Part shown: positions 56,551 to 64,000 of the stretch, in pieces
Position numbering within the stretch: the first letter of the stretch is position 1
How the letters are laid out: each line of letters starts with the position of its first letter
NCBI RefSeq assembly: GCF_016894385.1
Contig: NZ_CP069812.1
Coordinates: 1,674,001-1,738,000, forward strand
Source: Cupriavidus oxalaticus
Lineage (GTDB): Bacteria > Pseudomonadota > Gammaproteobacteria > Burkholderiales > Burkholderiaceae
DNA: 64,000 nt
Direction: 5' to 3'
Position numbers and translations under genes: made by a program
The notes under the pieces: generated by a model
Databases searched by the model: none
Seen by the model: only the letters and a program-made list of their open reading frames with translations
What the model was told of the DNA's origin: nothing

Positions 56551-57008
56551 GGCTTGCCACCTTGCGATTCGAACCACTTGCGCAGCGTTTTCAGGGCACG
56601 GTGGGTCGCCACCTTCAGCGCCGCGACCGACGTGCCGCTGGCGGCCGCGGCCTCCTTCAACGACATCTCCTCCAGCTTGAGCAACTGCACCGCCTCGCGC
56701 TGTCCGGCCGGGAGCCGTGCTACCGCATCCCTTACCGCGCGCGCGTCCGCGGCGTCTTCCTGAAAGTTCGTGGCAAGGGGCGAAAAGGTTTCCAGGCCGT
56801 CATCCGGCACCGTTTCGTGCGACTGGATGCGTCCCCGCCGGCGCAGGCCATCCACGATGCGCCGGTTGGCAATGGCCACCAGCCATGGCCCGAACGGCCG
56901 GGCCGGATCATAAGTGTGGCGCACCGCATGTACGGTCAGCAATACATCCTGCACCGCGTCCTCGATATCGTTGCGAGGGTCGGCCGGAATTCGTGAAATT
57001 TTCGCCAA
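56547..57008 (-). CDS. ECF sigma factor (SigF/NrsF group), probably 5' truncated
   Basis: 153 visible residues. Region 2 starts at IEDAVQDVLLTVHAVRHTYD and FGPWLVAIANRRIVDGLRRR; region 4 is LPAGQREAVQLLKLEEMSLK with SGTSVAALKVATHRALKTLR. The first 20-30 residues expected before region 2.2 are missing or replaced. The frame stays open upstream (FFFSDQILKATLAK) but no credible start with a ribosome site is found before the transposon genes at 57102. The transposon end may have cut its promoter and N-terminus. Confidence 0.75.
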   Translation of the reverse strand: MAKISRIPADPRNDIEDAVQDVLLTVHAVRHTYDPARPFGPWLVAIANRRIVDGLRRRGRIQSHETVPDDGLETFSPLATNFQEDAADARAVRDAVARLPAGQREAVQLLKLEEMSLKEAAAASGTSVAALKVATHRALKTLRKWFESQGGKP

Positions 57009-57101
57009 AGTTGCCTTAAGTATTTGATCCGAAAAGAAAAATTTGTTCTCCTCCTCGGGCCAAGGCGCGGTTGTGCGGGCAATGCCGAGCGCGTGACGCA
57101 G

Positions 57102-57956
57102 CTATCGCGTACGGATGTAGGCACCGAAGAGGCCCGCGTGCAGGTCGCGCAAGGCCTTTCGTCGTTCGAGCAGTTCATGCTGCCGGCCTTCGCGTTCAAG
57201 GCTCAACATCTCAAGCATGATCCGCATGCCCTGTTCGGGCAACGTGCGTGTCGAGAATTCGGCCGCGCGCAGAAACGCGGCAAGCCCAGGCCTTTCCGTC
57301 AATGCCCAAGCCGGGAACCACGCGAGGTCATCGAGCGTACCGTCACCATCGAAATTCGCGTCGAATACCCGGCGCAGCGCCAGCAACGACGAATCACCGA
57401 GCCCCTGCATCAACGCGCCGAGCCGCTTCGGCGACAACCAGGCGAGTTCGGCCAGCAGCGGCCACGCTGATTCAAGCCCTTGGAGCCGGTAAACCGTTTC
57501 CGCCATCCAGGCAAGCGTGGTGGGGATGCGTCGCCACGACTCGATCCGTGCGATGCTCTCGCGAGCCGCGAGCCACTCCGCCGCCCGGATCCATAGTGGC
57601 GCGGTATGCCATTCCGGCATATCGCGGCGAAACGGCAGATCGGAGGCGGCTTGTGCAAGGGTACGCCACAGCGGCAGGCACCAGGCCGTGCCGCCGGCGT
57701 CGCCGAATGCACGGCGCGCCGCCGGCACGATCTGCGAAGACCATGCCTCGAAAGTGTCGCGCAATACTGCATGACTTGTCACAGGCTCCGGAATAGGACG
57801 CTCAAGGACTTCCACCAGCATCGCGAGGGTTGGCGCGAGCGCGTCGATCGGATATTCCGAGGTCAGCCGAAGCAACGCTTCACGTCCGGCAGTGACATTG
57901 CATTGCTCAAGCGCGGCCAGCGGTTTCCCAAGAATCTGCGTCAGCAGCTGCCCCAT
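57102..57956 (-). CDS. Unknown 284-residue protein downstream of tnpA
   Basis: Begins MGQLLTQILGKPLAALEQCN at ATG 57956, 29 nt after the tnpA stop with GAGGAA in between. Rich in Leu, Ala, Trp and Arg; mostly helical (WPLLAELAWLSPKRLGALMQ; IMLEMLSLEREGRQHELLER). No membrane segment, signal peptide or motif is recognised. The same strand and close spacing make it a transposon gene co-transcribed with tnpA. The frame is open upstream into tnpA but that part is the shadow of tnpA. Confidence 0.6.
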   Translation of the reverse strand: MGQLLTQILGKPLAALEQCNVTAGREALLRLTSEYPIDALAPTLAMLVEVLERPIPEPVTSHAVLRDTFEAWSSQIVPAARRAFGDAGGTAWCLPLWRTLAQAASDLPFRRDMPEWHTAPLWIRAAEWLAARESIARIESWRRIPTTLAWMAETVYRLQGLESAWPLLAELAWLSPKRLGALMQGLGDSSLLALRRVFDANFDGDGTLDDLAWFPAWALTERPGLAAFLRAAEFSTRTLPEQGMRIMLEMLSLEREGRQHELLERRKALRDLHAGLFGAYIRTR

Positions 57957-57985
57957 GCAAGAGCGGCCCGGTATCCAAAATTCCT

Positions 57986-60967
57986 CTACGCCGCCGATCC
58001 GAAAACGAAATCGATCGACGTATCGAGCGGCGGCACCTTCCGCTGGAGATCCACCAAATAAGACCCGAGCCGGTTGATGTGGTCCTTCCGGTAAGGCGAC
58101 AGCGCCTGGAGCACCTCGGCGTCGACAGGATGGCCCTTCATTTGCAACTCCTTCAGTTTGCGCGACATCCACTGCACGTTGTAGAGGATGACCATGTTCG
58201 CGACGAGCTGGTTGTACTTGATGACTTTGCGCTGCTCGTGTCGGACGTTTTCCGCGATGACGTCACCGCCGAACATCAGCCATTTCGCAAAATCGTTGAA
58301 CTGTTCGCTCTTGTTCGTCGCGGCATGGATCGTCCGGCGCATTTCGGGGTCCTTGATGTAGCGCAGCAGAAACAGCGTGCGGATTACCCGCCCGAGCTCG
58401 CGGAATGCGAAATACAGCTTGTTCTTGACACTTTCGGAGCCGAGGCGCCGCAGGATCGTCGACGGCGTCATCCGACCGGCTTTGATTGAGATGGCGACGC
58501 GCAGCATGTCCGGCAAGTGCCTTTCGATCAGGGCCCAGTCGACGTTGCCGCGGAACAATGATTCGATGTTGGTGTAGCGACGGCGCCGGTCCGCTTTGTA
58601 GAAGCGCAGTTCCTTGATGTCGCGGATGCGGGGCATTAGTTTGATGCCGAGCAGGTGCGCGAGTGCGAAGACCGGCGCGCTCTGCGCTTGGGTATCGCCA
58701 TGGACCGTGTCCGGCTGCACGTCGGAGGTATTCTTGATCAGCCCGTCGAGGATGTAGACGGCTTCATGCACCCCGCATGGGATGAAGTGGCTGAAGAGCG
58801 CGATGTACTTGTCCGACACGTGGTAGTAGCCGATACCGCCATAGCCGCCGTACCGGATGTGATATTCGGACAGCAGATTTTGCTCATAGAGATTCCATTT
58901 CGTGCCGTCGGCCGAAACCCGGCTTCCGGAACCCCAGAACTTCGGCAACGCAAACTGGTTGTATGCGTTGATCACCCTGACGATGGCCTTGTCCAGGCGC
59001 TCTTCGGTCACGTGGCGCAGATTCAGCCAGGCGACCTGCTTGCGGCTGAGGTTCTTCACCGAACGCGCCGTCTGCGCCGGTCCGAGATTGCACCCATAGC
59101 AGAACAGCGTCGTGATGAAGCGCTTGCGCGGCTCGTCGATCTTCGCCTCGAAGCCGGATAACGGGCCAAACAGCCGGTGCAGATCGAGCCACTGTTCGGT
59201 TTCGGTCAGGATGTCAAGGATGCTGACCGACCGCATCGACGCCGTGATGGCCTGGTCGATCAACATCTTGTTTGGCGGGTCGGGCTTCTTCTCGAGCTTG
59301 TGGAGAATCAGACCTTGGTCGCCAATCTCGACGTAGTCGTTCTCCGGAAAGGCAGCGTCGACCTCGTCGGCCAATGCGCTGAGTTGGTCCTTCAGTTGCT
59401 GGACGAAGGCCCGGCTATCGACCGGGAAGTCGACGAGTTCGCCATAGCGCGGCAGTTCTTCGCGGAATTCGTCCCACGATACCTGATGTTCGCGGGGATC
59501 ATCGTACTGGTCGCTGTGCTCGACGTAGACGTCGCCAGAGTTGAGTTCACGCCTGAGCTGGCTGAACACGCATAGCTCGAAATATTTCCGGTGCAGCAGT
59601 GGGGCGGTCCGCCCGTCCGGGAAGACAAATTTCTCCCACTTCTCTGGCATCCAGTCGAGCGGCAGCTCTGCGAGGTCCGCGTCGCCCAGCAGCAGGCATT
59701 CGCGACGTGACGCCCGGTACTGCTGGATCCAAGCGAGCGCGCCGAGCAGGGCATCGTCCTGGGAGCTCGAGCGCAGTGACAGGAGATCGAGGCACTGGAA
59801 CAGCAGTGACCGCAGATTCCTGTACGGGGCCAGCAGAAACGGGATGGCGTGATTGCCGGTATATGCGATGTGCTCGTTGCATCGGTTCAGGGCGTTGCCG
59901 GGATCGTCATTGAGGGATGCCCTCATGCGCGCAATGCGCTCGGCGGGCGGCGCCTCGTCGTCCTGCAGGATGTGGAGCACATCTCGAAACTGACTGACGA
60001 GCGATTCGAGCTCGTCCGCGTGCGCCAGCCGATACTGTTTCATGCGCAGTTCCGCCGTGCCTTCCAGGTTGCGGACCGTCTTGATGAAGATTTCCGCGAC
60101 GTCATCAAGTGCCTTCTGCAGCTGCGCGAGGATGAATAGCACGGCAAGCGTGTAGCGCTTCGCCGGCTTGAGCACGCGCATCTCATGGACGTCGAGGGCC
60201 CGTGCTTCAAGGACGAGTTGCATGCGCTTGGGGACCGAGAGCATTTCCGGCGGCGGCGGTAGGCCGTCGGCCAGCTCGTTCAAGGCCTGGATGTGCTTGA
60301 GGAAGCTTGCGACCTCGCGCGGCCTCGGCCGTTTTGGTTCCCGCTTCAGCTCGTCCCAGGGCGTGCGTCCCGCCCGGTTGCTGAAGAGAGCGTCGAGGCG
60401 GGCTCTGAGCGGCTCGTCCAACGCGTCGGAGAAGGCCTGGTAGATGGCCTCGTGAAGCCGGCTGCGGGCGGAAGCAGCAATGCGCGAGAGGGTTGCCAGC
60501 GGCGGCAGTTCGTAGCGCTGCCTGATGAGCTCTTCGAGCAGCACGTTGATGATGTCCGGCAACTCTGCCTTCGTGCGCGCGGCGATGGCCGCTACGACAG
60601 CCAGCCATTCATGGGTAAGCGCATCAACGACGCGGATGCCGACAAATTCGCGCAGCACCTTCTGGTGCCGAGACTTGCTGCCCGACCGGTCATAGCGCTT
60701 GAGCGTTGTGCGGGGCGGCGATCGGACCTTGAGCACCGAGCACATATGGGCGACGATTTCGGGCGGCAAGTCTGACATGGGCGGCATGTATCCCAGACGC
60801 TGGAGCAGTTTGAGCTGCGTCAGAATCAGCACGCGTGTTGGGGCTTGCCGGAACTGGCCGTACACGAAGCGGATTTCGGCGGCGCTGGGCGTGTAGACTG
60901 CCCGCAACTCGTCTGCGGCAATCTCCGCTGGCAGTAACGGGTACGCGGTTTCGGAAATCGGGTTCAT
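57986..60967 (-). CDS. tnpA: Tn3-superfamily transposase, second element
   Basis: 993 residues, intact. The N-terminal region begins NPISETAYPLLPAEIAADEL. Catalytic residues: D in VSADGTKWNLYEQN (about 690), D in VHGDTQAQSAP (about 758), E in NKSEQFNDFAKWL (about 893). Same superfamily as 22544-25543 but only distantly similar outside the catalytic core, so the two elements should not cross-mobilise readily. It is preceded by the small frameshifted gene (51 nt) and followed by the unknown 284-residue ORF. Confidence 0.93.
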   Translation of the reverse strand: MNPISETAYPLLPAEIAADELRAVYTPSAAEIRFVYGQFRQAPTRVLILTQLKLLQRLGYMPPMSDLPPEIVAHMCSVLKVRSPPRTTLKRYDRSGSKSRHQKVLREFVGIRVVDALTHEWLAVVAAIAARTKAELPDIINVLLEELIRQRYELPPLATLSRIAASARSRLHEAIYQAFSDALDEPLRARLDALFSNRAGRTPWDELKREPKRPRPREVASFLKHIQALNELADGLPPPPEMLSVPKRMQLVLEARALDVHEMRVLKPAKRYTLAVLFILAQLQKALDDVAEIFIKTVRNLEGTAELRMKQYRLAHADELESLVSQFRDVLHILQDDEAPPAERIARMRASLNDDPGNALNRCNEHIAYTGNHAIPFLLAPYRNLRSLLFQCLDLLSLRSSSQDDALLGALAWIQQYRASRRECLLLGDADLAELPLDWMPEKWEKFVFPDGRTAPLLHRKYFELCVFSQLRRELNSGDVYVEHSDQYDDPREHQVSWDEFREELPRYGELVDFPVDSRAFVQQLKDQLSALADEVDAAFPENDYVEIGDQGLILHKLEKKPDPPNKMLIDQAITASMRSVSILDILTETEQWLDLHRLFGPLSGFEAKIDEPRKRFITTLFCYGCNLGPAQTARSVKNLSRKQVAWLNLRHVTEERLDKAIVRVINAYNQFALPKFWGSGSRVSADGTKWNLYEQNLLSEYHIRYGGYGGIGYYHVSDKYIALFSHFIPCGVHEAVYILDGLIKNTSDVQPDTVHGDTQAQSAPVFALAHLLGIKLMPRIRDIKELRFYKADRRRRYTNIESLFRGNVDWALIERHLPDMLRVAISIKAGRMTPSTILRRLGSESVKNKLYFAFRELGRVIRTLFLLRYIKDPEMRRTIHAATNKSEQFNDFAKWLMFGGDVIAENVRHEQRKVIKYNQLVANMVILYNVQWMSRKLKELQMKGHPVDAEVLQALSPYRKDHINRLGSYLVDLQRKVPPLDTSIDFVFGSAA

Positions 60968-61018
60968 AGGTGCCGCGCGAATCGAGCCAGCCGGTACCGT
61001 TGCAGCATGTTGCGCCTG

Positions 61019-61452
61019 TCAGCGTTGCGGCATTTTGAGCGAGCCCGATAACACCGCAGCGGCAAGGTCCGCATCGCTCATGCCCATGATCCGGTCGATC
61101 GTGCCGTGCGACAGCGCGTCTGCCAGCGCGAGAAGATCGTCGAGCAGCGCCGCCAGCCGTCGATCCGCGCGCTCAGATGAGCCAGTGCTTCGCGCTCCTG
61201 CGGTGTGAGCGGCCCGGATCGCCACCGTGCCACCTGCTCGCGCTGGATCGGCAGAAAATCCCGTTGTTCGCCGTAGACCTGGCGCGTCCGGGCCAGGGTG
61301 GCGTCGTCAAGCACATGGGGTCGCGACCGGCACCGGGTCAGGGCGTCGAAAGTGGCCTGTACCTCATCAATCTGCGCGCCGGCGAGATCAAGAATGACCG
61401 GCAGCGCAGCGATCGGCTGCCAGGCTGGTGGCTGTGGTTCGTTCGTGTTCAT
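61019..61452 (-). pseudogene. Small transposon protein between tnpT and tnpA, frameshifted
   Basis: From ATG 61452 the frame reads MNTNEPQPPAWQPIAALPVI through TPQEREALAHLSARIDGW, then a one-base shift near 61155 leads to LAALLDDLLALADALSHGTI and DRIMGMSDADLAAAVL, ending KMPQR. The repaired product would be about 144 helical residues. Its place next to tnpA suggests a TnpC-like regulator, but sequence similarity to the 25536 gene is not evident. It may be a sequencing error, decay, or a programmed shift. Confidence 0.55.
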
Positions 61453-61589
61453 GAGGCTCGGTTTCCTGTCGGGCGGTTGCTCATGGCACTGCATCGGTCC
61501 AGCGCCCGCAGGCGATGACCGAAGGCCCGATTGTAGCGCGGGCGCTGACGCGCTCGGCGGTAGTTCGAAAACCGTTGCTCGGTGTTGGC

Positions 61590-62537
61590 TCAGCCGGCGC
61601 GACGCCTGGCTGTACGCGCTGGCGCAGACTCGTCGCGGCCCTTGAGCTGGCCCTGCAGCAGGGCGACCTGTTGGGTCAGGGAATCGCGCTCACGCCGCAG
61701 TTCGCGCGTCTCTTCCATGACACCGGCGAGCTGTTTTTCATGCCGTTCGGCCAGCCGGCGGTGTTCGGCAGCGTCGGCGCTGAGCCGCTGCCCGTCTGCC
61801 ACAAGTTGCTCGTTACGCTGGCGGGTCTTCGCAAGGGCCGCTTCCGCGCGACGCTGGGCTTCGCGCGCTTCCTCGGTCTGCAGCATGACGAGCTTCTGCA
61901 CGCCTTCGAGCCGGGCGGTAGCCTGGTCGACCTCCACCCGCAGGGCGGCCTCGTGTTCGGCGCGGGCAGCCCGCAGTGCTTCCAGTTCGCGGGCATGGGC
62001 GGACTGCGCGTCGCGCCAGGCCTGCTCTGCTTGTGCGCGCACGGCATCACCCTCGGCCGCGGCGGCTTCGGCCCGCCGGATGGCAGCCTCCAGTTCGGTT
62101 TGGCCCCGGGCGTGAGCGGCCAGCGCGGTGGCGAGCCGCGCCTGCAGGTCGTCAACCTGGGCGCGAAGCGCTTGCACTTCCGCCTGCAACCCTGTGTTGG
62201 CGGCGTGCAGCGAATCGGCGCGCGTGATGGCGGCGGCCGCTTCGGCCTCAAACTCCCCGCTGCGCTGCGCGAAGACCTGTTCCCCCTGTTCAACGGCCAA
62301 CGCCCAGACCGACAGCATCGCGTTGGCGACTGCTGGCGGCAGCGCGGCGGAGAGCGCGTCGTTGCGCGCCTGCTCGTCCTTCCACAGCTTCAGCTCGTCG
62401 TTGATGGTGGTGCGGCTGCCCTGCCGAATCTCGGCATAGATAAGGTCGACGGTGAGCTCATGCGGGTGCCGGCCCGCGGCAACCAGGCGCGCGGCGGCTT
62501 CACGGGTGCGTAGACGGGTATCGCTGATACGGCTCAT
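61590..62537 (-). CDS. tnpT: TnpT-like protein, second element
   Basis: 315 residues. A KfrA_N-type DNA-binding domain (about 1-115: REAAARLVAAGRHPHELTVD, YAEIRQGSRTTINDELKLWK) precedes a long coiled coil (about 130-300, Ala/Glu/Arg/Gln-rich) and a short basic tail. Divergent from tnpS across a 133-nt AT-rich spacer, as in the first element. It differs strongly from that homologue except in domain plan. It probably binds repeats in the spacer and assists TnpS. Confidence 0.82.
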   Translation of the reverse strand: MSRISDTRLRTREAAARLVAAGRHPHELTVDLIYAEIRQGSRTTINDELKLWKDEQARNDALSAALPPAVANAMLSVWALAVEQGEQVFAQRSGEFEAEAAAAITRADSLHAANTGLQAEVQALRAQVDDLQARLATALAAHARGQTELEAAIRRAEAAAAEGDAVRAQAEQAWRDAQSAHARELEALRAARAEHEAALRVEVDQATARLEGVQKLVMLQTEEAREAQRRAEAALAKTRQRNEQLVADGQRLSADAAEHRRLAERHEKQLAGVMEETRELRRERDSLTQQVALLQGQLKGRDESAPARTARRRAG

Positions 62538-62578
62538 GGGCGGAAGCTGGCTGAGAGGGTGGAATTTCGTGATTCTGA

Positions 62579-62654
62579 GTAATGTATATTAATGTATTAC
62601 GTTATATCTGTAATCTAAAGCCGTAGAAATTTACGATAACGCGCATAATCGTAA
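62579..62654. other. Resolution site (rst-like) of the second element
   Basis: The core dyad TTACGAT..ATCGTAA is made of arms TTACGATAA (62631-62639) and TAATCGTAA (62646-62654) around the 6-bp centre CGCGCA, the same layout as at 12403-12426. Upstream, TAATGTAT is repeated directly at 62580 and 62590, with nearby ATTAC/GTAAT half-sites as likely TnpT operators. Core arms differ between the two elements, so each recombinase probably uses its own site. Confidence 0.7.
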
Positions 62655-62670
62655 GCTTCATAGGTGTACG

Positions 62671-63876
62671 ATGCGGAACCCCGCCACAAAATCGTGTCAG
62701 TCCATGAACCTGCCCGCTCCAGCCCCCGAATCGCTCCTGCCGATCACTCTGCCCGCCGCACTGGACGGCCGTGACGGCACCAACCGGGCGCGCGGCACGA
62801 TCCGACAAATCACCGCGGACACCGACCTCGAGGCCGTGCGCCTGTGGCTTGCCGAATATGCGGGCTCGCCGCACACGTTGCGCAGCTACCGAAAGGAAGT
62901 GGTGCGGCTGCTCGTCTGGGCAACGCGCGCCCTGGGCAAGCCGCTCTCCAGCCTCACGCGCGAGGACTTCCTGCTGTATGAGCGGTTCTTGGCCGCGCCG
63001 ACGGCGGACTGGACCGACCCGGCGCTGCCGCGCCGCGGCGGGGCGCGGCGCCTGTTCGAGGGGGCGCTCGCCGAGCGCAGCCGCCGTCAGGCGCTTGGCA
63101 TCCTTTCCGGACTGCTCGACTATCTCGTGGCGGCCGGCTACCTCGCCGGCAATCCGCTCGCCCTGCGCCGCAACCGTGCGACGCGCGCCGCGCGCACGAG
63201 GCGTGTAGAGCGCTATCTCGATCATGCGCTGTGGCAGGTGGTGCTCGCGTCGATGGAGGCCTGGCCGCAGGGCACGCTGCGCGAACGCCAGCACTACGAG
63301 CGCAGCCGCTGGGTGATGCGCTTCCTCTACCATACGGCGCTGCGCGCGAGCGAAGCCGCCCACGCGAAGGCAGCCGACATCGTCCAGCGGCGCGGGCGCT
63401 GGTGGCTGCACGTTGTAGGCAAGGGCGGTGCCGAGGGCGAGGTGCCCGTGAGCGACGCGTTGATGGCCGAGTTTGCCCGCTATCGCGCGTTCCACGGCCT
63501 GCCGCCGATGCCGGGGCCCGGTGAGCTGAGCCCGGCCATCCTGAGCGTCGCCGGCGATGCGAAGCGGCACCTCACGCCGACGGCGGTCTATCTGATCGCG
63601 AAGGAGGTGTTCCGGCGGGCGGCCGCAGTGTTAGAGGCGAGCGATCCGCTGGGCGCGGCGACGCTGGCGCGTGCCTCGACGCACTGGCTGCGCCATTCCG
63701 CGGCTTCGCACCAGGCCGACGCCGGCACCGATATCCGCTTTATTCAGAAGAACCTGCGGCACGCTTCGATTGAGACGACCGGCATTTACCTGCACGCCGA
63801 GGACGACCGGCGGCATGCGCACACCGTGGGCGAGCAGCAAGCTCAACCATCCACCGCGCCCGCCGCGCCACAGTAG
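62671..63876 (+). CDS. tnpS: Tyrosine recombinase TnpS, second element
   Basis: 401 residues (390 if ATG 62704 is used, which would match the core-to-start distance in the first element). The core-binding domain contains LEAVRLWLAEYAGSPHTLRS and LGKPLSSLTREDFLLYERFL. Catalytic landmarks: R in LYHTALRASEAAHAK, K in VVGKGGAEGEV, HxxR in HWLRHSAASH, and Tyr in RHASIETTGIYLHAEDD. Clearly homologous to 11134-12354 (same GKPLSSLT(H/R)ED(L/F)L block), yet diverged throughout. Divergent from tnpT. Confidence 0.88.
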   Translation: MRNPATKSCQSMNLPAPAPESLLPITLPAALDGRDGTNRARGTIRQITADTDLEAVRLWLAEYAGSPHTLRSYRKEVVRLLVWATRALGKPLSSLTREDFLLYERFLAAPTADWTDPALPRRGGARRLFEGALAERSRRQALGILSGLLDYLVAAGYLAGNPLALRRNRATRAARTRRVERYLDHALWQVVLASMEAWPQGTLRERQHYERSRWVMRFLYHTALRASEAAHAKAADIVQRRGRWWLHVVGKGGAEGEVPVSDALMAEFARYRAFHGLPPMPGPGELSPAILSVAGDAKRHLTPTAVYLIAKEVFRRAAAVLEASDPLGAATLARASTHWLRHSAASHQADAGTDIRFIQKNLRHASIETTGIYLHAEDDRRHAHTVGEQQAQPSTAPAAPQ

Positions 63877-63903
63877 GCGCTTATCGCCCCCAGTTATTTG
63901 TGA

Positions 63904-64000
63904 GGGCGCTCGGACCTCTACATCGGCCGCGAATGGATCGGCCCCGTCGGTTTGCACTTGCGGCGCGCCGACAACGGCATTCGCACCTACCAAAGCGCCG
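63904..64000 (+). other. Open frame running off the right edge
   Basis: From 63904 one frame is open to the edge (GRSDLYIGREWIGPVGLHLR, then RADNGIRTYQSA). No start codon with a ribosome site is clear and no family is recognised; it could be the start of another transposon or host gene. Confidence 0.2.

Larger units (their letters stand above)
57009..64000. mobile_element. Second Tn3-superfamily transposon with TnpS/TnpT resolution system
   Basis: The block contains, left to right, a 284-residue ORF, tnpA, a small frameshifted ORF (all minus), tnpT (minus), a resolution site and tnpS (plus). The left end must lie between the sigma factor and 57102 but I could not identify a convincing inverted repeat. 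The right end is not reached. Gene order differs from the 11-25 kb element, where tnpA starts at a terminal repeat and tnpS/tnpT lie apart. Transposase and recombinase are clearly diverged from that element. Confidence 0.7.

Noticed and set aside
57040..57090. GCGGGCAAT near 57077 as a possible inverted repeat of the second transposon
   Set aside because: Only nine bases match the 38-bp repeat of the first element; the rest and the GGGG start do not align, so the end remains unassigned.

Overview
The window is GC-rich and codes on both strands in the style of a beta-proteobacterium. The protein families (Bug-type solute receptor, porin_4-type porin, CopK, CHR chromate transporters, HME-RND copper efflux, Tn4651-type transposons) point to Burkholderiaceae, most likely a metal-resistant Cupriavidus or Ralstonia relative. 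It looks like a chromosomal, chromid or megaplasmid segment invaded by several mobile elements. I see no rRNA, tRNA or CRISPR array.

Layout. 1-11 kb is ordinary accessory metabolism: a 5'-truncated FAD aromatic hydroxylase, a porin split by an IS5-family element, an NRAMP Mn/Fe transporter, a LysR regulator, a small secreted repeat protein, and a hexuronate-type unit (uxuA plus a Bug receptor, divergent from a GntR/FadR regulator with three operator-like palindromes between them). 11.1-14.0 kb is one end of a Tn4651-type (Tn3-superfamily) transposon: the tyrosine recombinase tnpS, a resolution site, tnpT, a mini H-NS-like gene and a terminal inverted repeat. That repeat cuts an arsC gene. 14.0-21.3 kb is an arsenic-chromate cassette (aquaporin, two thiol arsenate reductases, arsI, arsR, DUF2703, a decayed arsA, a TSUP permease, chrA-padR). 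After nested ISKra4 and IS110 debris, a matching inverted repeat at 22.39 kb starts the transposase end (tnpA-tnpC). The two transposon ends face away from each other.

26-37 kb is a potassium module: a universal stress protein, a KdpE-box promoter, a tiny ORF, kdpFABCDE and kup. 37-39 kb holds a second chrA with a dead padR, and a merA remnant. 39-57 kb is a copper/silver island: a cytochrome c, cusCBAF, a CueR-type regulator with a P1B ATPase, and a run of very small Cys/Met-rich or membrane proteins. A methyltransferase, a solitary Rieske protein, a PII-like protein, a repeat protein, a CopK variant and an ECF sigma/NrsF pair complete it. 57-64 kb is a second, divergent Tn3-superfamily transposon (downstream ORF, tnpA, small ORF, tnpT, resolution site, tnpS) that runs to or past the right edge.

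The genes work as a mobile multi-metal survival set: As(V) reduction and organoarsenical cleavage, chromate export, periplasmic and cytoplasmic copper export, and K+ scavenging. Many genes are broken (porin, arsC, arsI, arsA, padR copy 2, merA, merR, a methyltransferase, a small transposon gene). Several breaks are single-base indels, so decay and sequencing error must be separated before function is inferred.
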